Shown here piece after piece: positions 63,832 to 64,000 of a stretch of 64,000 bases of DNA (the stretch's first letter is position 1; every line of letters starts with the position of its first letter). Both the position numbers and the translations under genes were made by a program. Under the pieces are notes generated by a model. It was not told where the DNA came from. It ran no database searches and saw nothing but the letters and a program-made list of their open reading frames with translations. Location: positions 935,001 to 999,000 of the forward strand of contig NC_133400.1 of NCBI RefSeq assembly GCF_047511655.1. The letters run 5' to 3'. The stretch is from Castor canadensis. Lineage: Eukaryota; Chordata; Mammalia; Rodentia; Castoridae.

Positions 63832-63870
63832 ATGGCGCGTCGGTCCCCGAGTCCCCGCGCCTCCCCTTAG
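63832..63870 (+). CDS. short uORF in PIEZO1 5'UTR (12 aa)
   Basis: The first ATG after the TATA-like box is in strong Kozak context (GCGCCATGG) and encodes MARRSPSPRASP then TAG. It ends 43 nt before the PIEZO1 ATG, so it does not overlap it. It could lower or regulate PIEZO1 translation. Supported only by sequence. Confidence 0.45.
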   Translation: MARRSPSPRASP

Positions 63871-63913
63871 CGCCGCGGCGGCGAGACCCCGGGCCAGCCC
63901 CGGGCCTCCGGGG

Positions 63914-63977
63914 ATGGAGCCGCACGTGCTCGGCGCGGTGCTCTACTGGCTGCTGCTGCCCTCCGCGCTCCTGGCGG
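63914..63977 (+). CDS. PIEZO1: PIEZO1, coding exon 1 (cut by right edge)
   Basis: The exon encodes MEPHVLGAVLYWLLLPSALLA plus one base and ends at a GTGAGT donor. The peptide matches the start of human PIEZO1 (MEPHVLGAVLYWLLLPCALLAA) except for Ser in place of Cys, and the 64-nt coding length fits. PIEZO1 is a very large trimeric mechanically gated cation channel of the plasma membrane; this exon gives only the start of its first membrane segment. All later exons lie beyond the window. It faces away from CDT1, as in human. The initiator context (gggATGg) is good, but a uORF lies 43 nt upstream. PIEZO2 is excluded by the N-terminal peptide and the neighbours. Confidence 0.95.
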
Positions 63978-64000
63978 GTGAGTGGGAGACGGGGGGCCGG

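Larger units (their letters stand above)
63150..64000 (+). promoter_or_regulatory. PIEZO1 CpG-island promoter
   Basis: Very GC- and CpG-rich from about 63.15 kb to the window end. Includes a TATA-like box and a (GGGC)n run before the 5'UTR. Confidence 0.85.

Overview
The window is nuclear DNA of a placental mammal, almost certainly a rodent. It has large spliced genes with GT-AG introns, CpG-island promoters, and many copies of a composite SINE made of one or two B1-like (7SL-derived) units joined to an ID-like (tRNA-derived) unit ending in 'gagttcaaaccccagtaccacc' plus poly-A. That B1/ID build points to a non-murid rodent. A castorimorph (beaver or kangaroo-rat kin) is my best guess, but this rests on memory of the SINE family only.

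Six conserved genes lie in an order that matches the human 16q24.3 block read in reverse: PABPN1L (+, 3' part only) - TRAPPC2L (-) - GALNS (+) - APRT (+) - CDT1 (-) - PIEZO1 (+, first coding exon only). I rebuilt every coding exon by hand from splice sites and codon phase. All junctions keep frame. TRAPPC2L comes to 139 aa in 5 coding exons, GALNS to 523 aa in 14, APRT to 180 aa in 5 and CDT1 to 589 aa in 10.

Layout: 1-1657 is the end of PABPN1L. 1.7-3.7 kb is a short convergent gap. 5.3-8.96 kb is TRAPPC2L coding sequence, with its likely 3'UTR reaching back to about 3.72 kb. 8.6-9.56 kb is a shared head-to-head CpG promoter for TRAPPC2L and GALNS, with a perfect CLEAR (TFEB) palindrome and a degenerate 35-bp repeat. 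9.4-39.8 kb is GALNS, whose introns hold SINEs, L1 and LTR relics, a (CT)n tract and a minisatellite. 40.4-43.0 kb is APRT with a GC-box promoter. 43.2-48.4 kb is CDT1, tail-to-tail with APRT. 48.4-63.2 kb is a gene-poor, SINE-rich interval with a 700-bp CAC/ATC satellite-like block. 63.2-64.0 kb is the PIEZO1 CpG promoter, with a TATA-like box, a short uORF and exon 1.

The neighbours are not an operon and do unrelated jobs: maternal mRNA decay, vesicle tethering, lysosomal sulfate removal, purine salvage, DNA replication licensing and mechanosensation. I found no new multi-gene system. The items most worth a second look are the expanded Ser/Thr-Pro repeat inside CDT1 exon 2, a (CT)n tract that builds a very strong cryptic acceptor (candidate poison exon) in GALNS intron 4, the CLEAR-bearing shared promoter, and the PIEZO1 uORF.
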